This document shows positions 59,526-64,000 of a stretch of DNA of 64,000 nt, piece by piece. How positions within the stretch are numbered: the stretch's first letter is position 1; every line of letters starts with the position of its first letter. The stretch is from Streptomyces sp. NBC_00490 (GTDB lineage Bacteria > Actinomycetota > Actinomycetes > Streptomycetales > Streptomycetaceae). Location: NCBI RefSeq assembly GCF_036013645.1, contig NZ_CP107869.1:9548001-9612000 (forward strand), written 5' to 3'. The translations under genes were made by a program, and so were the position numbers. The notes beneath the pieces are model-generated. The model was given only the letters and a program-made list of their open reading frames with translations. It did not search any database and was not told the DNA's origin.

Positions 59526-60629
59526 ATGAAGCGACCACTCTCACTACGACTCCACGCGGCGCTGGCCACGATGGCCATCACGGCCGCGACCGGTGCCGTT
59601 CTGTCGATACCCGAGGCATCGGCGGCGACCGGTAGCGCCACCGGTTACGCGACCCAGAACGGCGGGACCACCGGCGGCGCGGGCGGGGCGACCGTACGGG
59701 CCACCACGGGAACCGCGATCCACGCGGCCCTGTGCGGCCGGGCCAGCAGCAGCACCCCGATCACCATCGAGGTGCAGGGAACCATCAACCACGGCAACAC
59801 CACCAAGGTGTCGGGCGCCAGCTGCAACACCGCCGCCGGTGTGATCGAGCTCAAGGAGGTCAGCAACGTCACGATCATCGGGGTCGGCAGCGGCGCTGTC
59901 TTCGACCAGTTGGGCATCCACCTGCGCGACGCCCGCAACATCATCATTCAGAACGTGACCATCCGGAACGTCAAGAAGTCGGGCTCGCCCACGTCCAACG
60001 GCGGTGACGCCATCGGCATGGAGCGCAACGTCCGCAACGTCTGGGTCGATCACACCACCCTGGAAGCGTCGGGTGGGGAGGCACAGGGATTCGACGGTCT
60101 CTTCGACATGAAGGACAACACCCAGTACGTGACGCTCTCCTACAGCATCCTGCGCAACTCCGGCCGCGGTGGCCTCGTCGGGTCGAGTGAGAGCGACGTC
60201 TCGAACACCTTCATCACCTACCACCACAACCGGTACGAGAACATCGACTCCCGCACCCCGCTGCTGCGTGGCGGCACGGCCCACATGTACAACAACCACT
60301 ACGTGAAACTCAACGAGTCCGGCATCAACTCCCGGGCCGGCGCCAAGGCCAAGGTGGACAACAACTACTTCGAGGACTCCAAGGACGTCCTCGGCACCTT
60401 CTACACCGACGCGGCCGGATACTGGCAGGTCAGCGGCAACATCTACGACAACGTGACCTGGTCCAGCCCTGGTTCGGAGAACCATCCCGCCGGCCCCGAC
60501 CCGAAGTCCAACACCACGGTGAGCATCCCCTACGCCCACAGCCTCGACGCGGCCTCCTGCGTGCCGAACATCGTGAGCCGGACGGCAGGTGCCGGCAAGG
60601 GGCTGCTGGTGTCGGACGGCAGTTGCTGA
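59526..60629 (+). CDS. Secreted pectate lyase, PL1
   Basis: A 367-residue PL1 enzyme with signal ALATMAITAATGAVLSIPEA and cleavage near ASA. Motifs: NVTIIGVGSGAVF, HLRDARNIIIQNVTIRNVKK, GGDAIGMERNVRNVWVDHTT with WVDHT, DGLFDMKDNTQYVTLSYSIL, and FITYHHNRYENIDSRTPLLRGG whose RTPLLR holds the catalytic Arg. It cleaves pectate outside the cell using calcium. Start ATG 59526 follows GAGGAGACGAGG. It forms a divergent pair with the PL9 gene under the same kind of operator. Confidence 0.93.
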   Translation: MKRPLSLRLHAALATMAITAATGAVLSIPEASAATGSATGYATQNGGTTGGAGGATVRATTGTAIHAALCGRASSSTPITIEVQGTINHGNTTKVSGASCNTAAGVIELKEVSNVTIIGVGSGAVFDQLGIHLRDARNIIIQNVTIRNVKKSGSPTSNGGDAIGMERNVRNVWVDHTTLEASGGEAQGFDGLFDMKDNTQYVTLSYSILRNSGRGGLVGSSESDVSNTFITYHHNRYENIDSRTPLLRGGTAHMYNNHYVKLNESGINSRAGAKAKVDNNYFEDSKDVLGTFYTDAAGYWQVSGNIYDNVTWSSPGSENHPAGPDPKSNTTVSIPYAHSLDAASCVPNIVSRTAGAGKGLLVSDGSC

Positions 60630-60657
60630 CCAGATCGCCGGAACGGGACACGGCAAC

Positions 60658-60703
60658 GTGCGGGACGGCGACAGGGGACTACCTCCTGGTTGCCGGCCCG
60701 CAC
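60658..60703. terminator. Imperfect hairpin after the PL1 gene
   Basis: GTGCGGG (60658-60664) pairs with CCCGCAC (60697-60703), and beyond one mismatch CGGC pairs with GCCG. It lies 28 bases after the PL1 stop, before the opposing methyltransferase gene. Confidence 0.55.
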
Positions 60704-60758
60704 GGTCGGGTTCATCGCGGCACCTGGATCATGCCGCGACGACCGCAATGGTCGCCGC

Positions 60759-61574
60759 TTACGGTTTCCGGGCAAGACCGCCGTGCTCGGCGATGATGTC
60801 CGCGCCGGTGGCACCAGGCTCCGGACGCCACTGCGTGACCGAGACGACGCCCGGCTCGACCAGTTCCAAACCGTCGAAGAACGCGGTGATCTCCTCAACC
60901 GTGCGCAGGTTGTACGGCACCGCCCCGCTCTCGTTGTACGCGTCCTGTGCCTGCTCGAAGACCGGGTCCACGCCGCGTGAGCCGTCGTTGATGGAGAGGT
61001 AACTCCCCGAGGGCAGGGCGTCCATGAGCCGGGTGACGATGGAGCGGGCCTGATCGTGGTCGGCGACGTGTCCCAGGATGTTGCTGAGGATGAGCGCGGT
61101 GGGCCGGCGGAAGTCCAGCGTCTTCGCGGCCGCGGCGAGGATGCGGTCCGGGTCCGTGACGTCGGAGTCGATGTAGGCCGTCGCGCCCTCGCGGGTGGAA
61201 TAGAGCAGGGCACGCGCGTGGCCAAGGACCATGGGGTCGTTGTCGACGTAGACGATCCGTGCCTCGGGGGCGATCTGCTGGGCGACCTCATGGGTGTTCT
61301 GGGCGGTCGGAAGGCCGGTACCGACGTCCAGGAACTGCCGGATCCCCGCTTCGGAGACCAGATACGTGATGTTGCGGCGCAGGAAGGCGCGGCTGCTGCG
61401 GGCGATGGTGACGATGCCGGGGAAGACGTCGGTGTAGGCGTCGCCGGCCGCCTCGTCGACGGGGTAGTCGTCCTTGCCGCCCAGCCAGTAGTTCCAGATG
61501 CGGGCCGAGTGCGGCACAGAGGTGTCGATCTTCTGGTGCTCCGCTGGTTCGGGCGTCGTCACAGGGTCAGTCAT
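60759..61574 (-). CDS. SAM-dependent methyltransferase, Methyltransf_19 (DUF574) family
   Basis: A 271-residue protein with the markers of this actinobacterial family: VPHSARIWNYWLGGKDDYPV, FLDVGTGLPTAQNTHEVAQQ, IVYVDNDPMVLGHARALL, ALILSNILGHVADHD, YNESGAVPYNLRT. The start is taken at ATG 61574 (MTDPVTTPEP); an upstream ATG at 61610 lacks a ribosome site. Streptomyces genomes hold many copies, often beside regulators; their substrates are unknown. Monocistronic. Confidence 0.9.
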   Translation of the reverse strand: MTDPVTTPEPAEHQKIDTSVPHSARIWNYWLGGKDDYPVDEAAGDAYTDVFPGIVTIARSSRAFLRRNITYLVSEAGIRQFLDVGTGLPTAQNTHEVAQQIAPEARIVYVDNDPMVLGHARALLYSTREGATAYIDSDVTDPDRILAAAAKTLDFRRPTALILSNILGHVADHDQARSIVTRLMDALPSGSYLSINDGSRGVDPVFEQAQDAYNESGAVPYNLRTVEEITAFFDGLELVEPGVVSVTQWRPEPGATGADIIAEHGGLARKP

Positions 61575-61678
61575 GAGTCGCGTCAGTCCTTCAGCCGAGA
61601 TACGGGTCATTCACCGCACAACCTACGTCCGAACACCCGCTTCGCGCCCACCCGTTGAGGGGCCCGGCCTGGGCGACC

Positions 61679-63361
61679 TCAGCCGTTCCACTCCCAGGTC
61701 CGTACGAGGCTGGTGCCGCTGACGGCCGCCAGCAGGTTTCCGTCGGGGTGGACGGCGAAGTCGTCGTAACGGCCGGCCTGTTCGAGATGGCGGATCTCGG
61801 GCTGGTGGGTCACCTGGGACAGCAGGCCCCGACGGAGCCACAGCACCTTCCCTTCGTCGGTGCAGAGCAGGCGCATGCCTTGGGCGCCCAGGCTGTCGAC
61901 GCTCTCCTGTCTGCTGAACTCCCGGTGCAGAACGATGGTTTGGTCATCCGTCAGCCAGACCCGTAGTTCGCGGAAGGTGGCGCACGCGACGTACCTTCCG
62001 GAGGGGGAGACGCTCAGCCAGCAGCCCGGTTTGAGAATCCCCAGCCGGTTACGGATGTCCAGTTCGACCGATCCACGATGCCGCTGGTGGACGTGGACCT
62101 TGTTCGAGGTGGCCATGGCGACAACCGAGGCGTCGGTGCTGATGGCGGATGCCGCGAGGCCCCGAGGGCAGGGGACTTCGCGGAGAATCCGGCCGTCCTC
62201 GAAGTCCCGCACGGCCAGGCGGCGGCCGTCATGGGTCGCCACAACGGTGCCTCCACTCGTGACCAGGAACTCGTCCTGGGCCAGGGGCGCGGTACGCCGC
62301 CGGTGCTCGCCGGACGTGCCCACGAAGTGGACGAGTTCCAGGCGCGTCCGGCGGGCGATGGCGACACTGTGGCGGCACGGCGAGGCGATGGCCTGGTGGC
62401 CGAGGCGCAGTTCGCCTTCGCCCGGGACACCGGGCAGCGACTCGCCCGACTTCAGGTCCCACCGCTCGATCGAACCGTCCCCGCCGATGACGACCGCCGA
62501 GTGATCCGGCCCGAACCCGATCGTCGCCTGCCCGCCGGGCTGCCGCGTCCGGCGTAACTCGCCGACGAAATTCCCCAGTCCGCCTCGCCGGACCGGGGGA
62601 GCGGACAGCTTGGACAGCACCTCGAAGGTGAAGGCCGCGGCGCACCTGGAGGCAGCCGGCTGCCAGACGTCGTCGTTGTCCTCGCCCTTGTCGGACAGCA
62701 GGTCGGAGATCCCCCGGACGACGAGTGCGCCGACGCCCGCGTTGACGTACGCGGCCTGCAGGAAGCCGTATCCCTCCATTTCCACCGCGAGCGCGTCACC
62801 GCAGTGCCGGGCGAGCAGCCGGGCCGTGGCGGAGCGCTCACTGACCACCACCTTCGAACCGGCGGCGAGGGGTTTGACGTACGCCTTCGGAGTGCGGTCG
62901 GGCAGCGGGGCCCTGATGCGGTCCCGCCAGATTTCCGAGCGGGCGACCGACTGGGCACGCTGGACGAGGGCGAAGGACGACAGATGGGTGGTGATACGGG
63001 CCTGGAAGCCCTCCTCCTCGTCCTTGCCTCTCTCGTAGTCGTAGATGTGGCGGGCGGCCACGACGTCGCACAGCTGCACGTCTTTCAGGCCGCCCGCGAT
63101 GCCCACGAAGAAGATGTGGTGAGGCTCGAACTCCGTCACGGCACGTTCGACGAGGGCTGCTGCGGCGGCGTTTCCCTCTCCTGTCTCATGGCATGCCACG
63201 CGCCAGGTGGCGTGTTCGCCGGTGAACTCGCCGAGCTCGAACAGGGCTCCGCGGACCTCGTGTTCGGCAAGTGGTCCTTCGAGGTGATCCATCACCGCGG
63301 CCGACTCCTTGCCGAGCGCGCTGAAGACGACGATGTCCGCGCCGGGCGCCGGTGGCCTCAT
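61679..63361 (-). CDS. Nucleoside phosphorylase/MTAN domain fused to a beta-propeller
   Basis: A 560-residue protein. Residues 8-255 are a phosphorylase-superfamily domain close to MTA/SAH nucleosidases: DIVVFSALGKESAAVMDHLE, IFFVGIAGGLKDVQLCDVVA, VEMEGYGFLQAA (Glu194/Glu196) and RGISD with Asp220, so the active site looks intact. Residues about 275-560 form a WD40-like propeller (SIERWDLKSGESLP, RLAVRDFEDGRILREV, YVACATFRELRVWLTDD, LVRTWEWNG). Codon 269 (62557-62555), at the junction, is TTA. Such domains act as effectors in some bacterial NLR-like defence proteins, but no NTPase is present here. Confidence 0.8.
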   Translation of the reverse strand: MRPPAPGADIVVFSALGKESAAVMDHLEGPLAEHEVRGALFELGEFTGEHATWRVACHETGEGNAAAAALVERAVTEFEPHHIFFVGIAGGLKDVQLCDVVAARHIYDYERGKDEEEGFQARITTHLSSFALVQRAQSVARSEIWRDRIRAPLPDRTPKAYVKPLAAGSKVVVSERSATARLLARHCGDALAVEMEGYGFLQAAYVNAGVGALVVRGISDLLSDKGEDNDDVWQPAASRCAAAFTFEVLSKLSAPPVRRGGLGNFVGELRRTRQPGGQATIGFGPDHSAVVIGGDGSIERWDLKSGESLPGVPGEGELRLGHQAIASPCRHSVAIARRTRLELVHFVGTSGEHRRRTAPLAQDEFLVTSGGTVVATHDGRRLAVRDFEDGRILREVPCPRGLAASAISTDASVVAMATSNKVHVHQRHRGSVELDIRNRLGILKPGCWLSVSPSGRYVACATFRELRVWLTDDQTIVLHREFSRQESVDSLGAQGMRLLCTDEGKVLWLRRGLLSQVTHQPEIRHLEQAGRYDDFAVHPDGNLLAAVSGTSLVRTWEWNG

Positions 63362-63385
63362 GACGTCTCTTTCGTTCCGGGCTGT

Positions 63386-64000
63386 TCACGACAGCGTGGC
63401 ATCGCCCAGGCCGCCGTAGAAGTACGAGCCGTCCTCGTCGCCCGACTTCGTCATCACGCAGGCGATCTGGATCTGGTCCTGGTCGGTGACGTCGACCGAC
63501 AGTTCGGTGGCCTTGCTGGACTGGATGGTGGCGTCCTTGCCGATCGGGTCTCCGGCCGCGTTGGTGACCTTGACGGTCCCCATGGAACCGATCGCGTTGG
63601 GCGAGTCGGCCACGATGGCGGCCTGAGCCTGGAGCCGTGTGTATCCGCTGGTGCTGTAGACGACGCTGGTGCCACTGCTGCTGCAGGTGAGGGTGATGCT
63701 CTTGGCGTAGTGCCGGCCGTGAACCGTGATGGGCTGGACGCTTCGGTCCCCCTCTACAGGGTCGAGGTCCGCGAGGTAGACGCTGGAGGCGTTCTGGAGT
63801 GTGCTCGGTTCAGGCGTCGTCGGATCTTCGGTCGGTGGATCCGACTCGACGCCGGCGCTCACCTTGGGTTCCGGTGTCGCCGTGACCGTTGCCGTGATGG
63901 TGGCGGTCGGCGTGGGGGCGTCGGCCTGAACCACCGTGACCCTGCCGCCGAAGAACCCGGCCGCCACCGTCGCCATGCAGATCGCAAGGACCTCCAGCCA
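63386..64000 (-). CDS. Membrane-anchored protein with NPCBM-like domain (C-terminal part)
   Basis: The gene runs off the right edge; about 205 residues are present. The visible part starts with a membrane helix (WLEVLAICMATVAAGFFGG), a Thr/Pro-rich linker (TATITATVTATPEPK) and a beta-rich domain, ASSVYLADLDPVEGDRSVQP, ITVHGRHYAKSITLTCSSSG, with the NPCBM/NEW2 pattern (YLxDLxPVEG, HGxxYxKSI), thought to bind carbohydrates. An ATG at 63976 could be a start but would cut the helix. The upstream part is outside. It ends 24 bases before the phosphorylase/propeller gene and may be co-transcribed with it. Confidence 0.65.
   Translation of the reverse strand, partial: WLEVLAICMATVAAGFFGGRVTVVQADAPTPTATITATVTATPEPKVSAGVESDPPTEDPTTPEPSTLQNASSVYLADLDPVEGDRSVQPITVHGRHYAKSITLTCSSSGTSVVYSTSGYTRLQAQAAIVADSPNAIGSMGTVKVTNAAGDPIGKDATIQSSKATELSVDVTDQDQIQIACVMTKSGDEDGSYFYGGLGDATLS

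Overview
The window reads as a stretch of a Streptomyces (or very close actinomycete) chromosome. The evidence is the very high GC content with G/C-dominated third codon positions, many GTG starts and ATGA/GTGA stop-start overlaps, sugar ABC importers with no ATPase gene of their own (in streptomycetes the ATPase is shared, MsiK-type), very rare TTA codons, and many secreted carbohydrate-active enzymes. I found no rRNA, tRNA, CRISPR array, insertion sequence or prophage. Everything below was read by eye from the sequence.

Layout. 1-840: the end of a GNAT acetyltransferase gene and a NIPSNAP gene. 889-10269: an alpha-galactoside utilisation locus. A LacI repressor gene with two operators and an apparently leaderless promoter is followed by a binding protein, two permeases and a secreted GH-A-type glycosidase carrying carbohydrate-binding modules, and is divergent from a GH36 alpha-galactosidase. 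10320-13876: an FtsX/ABC/PadR operon. 14001-21527: an alpha-glucoside locus with two binding proteins (one has lost its lipobox cysteine), a GH13 alpha-glucosidase and two permeases, one with a large extracellular insert, ending in a frameshifted DUF3592-like gene. 21645-24583: a PepSY protein divergent from a response regulator/histidine kinase pair. 24740-35916: a large LuxR (LAL) regulator with a TTA codon, a lipoprotein, DUF1353, YCII and MFS genes, a tiny hydrophobic protein, an ABC-F ATPase and an SMI1/KNR4 protein.

35980-44121: a possible surface-glycan and redox cluster. It holds a polytopic GT-C-like membrane protein, a cytochrome-b/molybdopterin oxidoreductase, a small membrane protein, a methyltransferase, a TIGR04282-type transferase, a GT2 transferase, a second two-component system and a sugar epimerase. 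44203-48026: a three-subunit, Tat-exported molybdenum aldehyde oxidase like PaoABC, followed by an XRE regulator. 49237-57787: genes tied together by a shared palindrome, GTTG-N6-CAAC, found four times: an Fe-S/CDGSH protein and its YjdJ-like partner divergent from a MarR regulator, an AhpD-like peroxidase, and a DoxX protein divergent from a luciferase-like monooxygenase. A GH29 alpha-L-fucosidase and rarA lie between them.

57873-60629: two divergent pectate lyases (PL9 and PL1) with mirror-image promoters, each carrying a GAAAGCGCTT operator at the predicted transcription start. 60759-64000: a Methyltransf_19 protein, a nucleoside-phosphorylase domain fused to a beta-propeller (with a TTA codon at the domain junction), and the 3' part of a membrane-anchored NPCBM-like protein. 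The overall theme is plant-polymer degradation (galactosides, alpha-glucosides, fucosides, pectin) combined with redox stress control and possibly one conflict-type gene.
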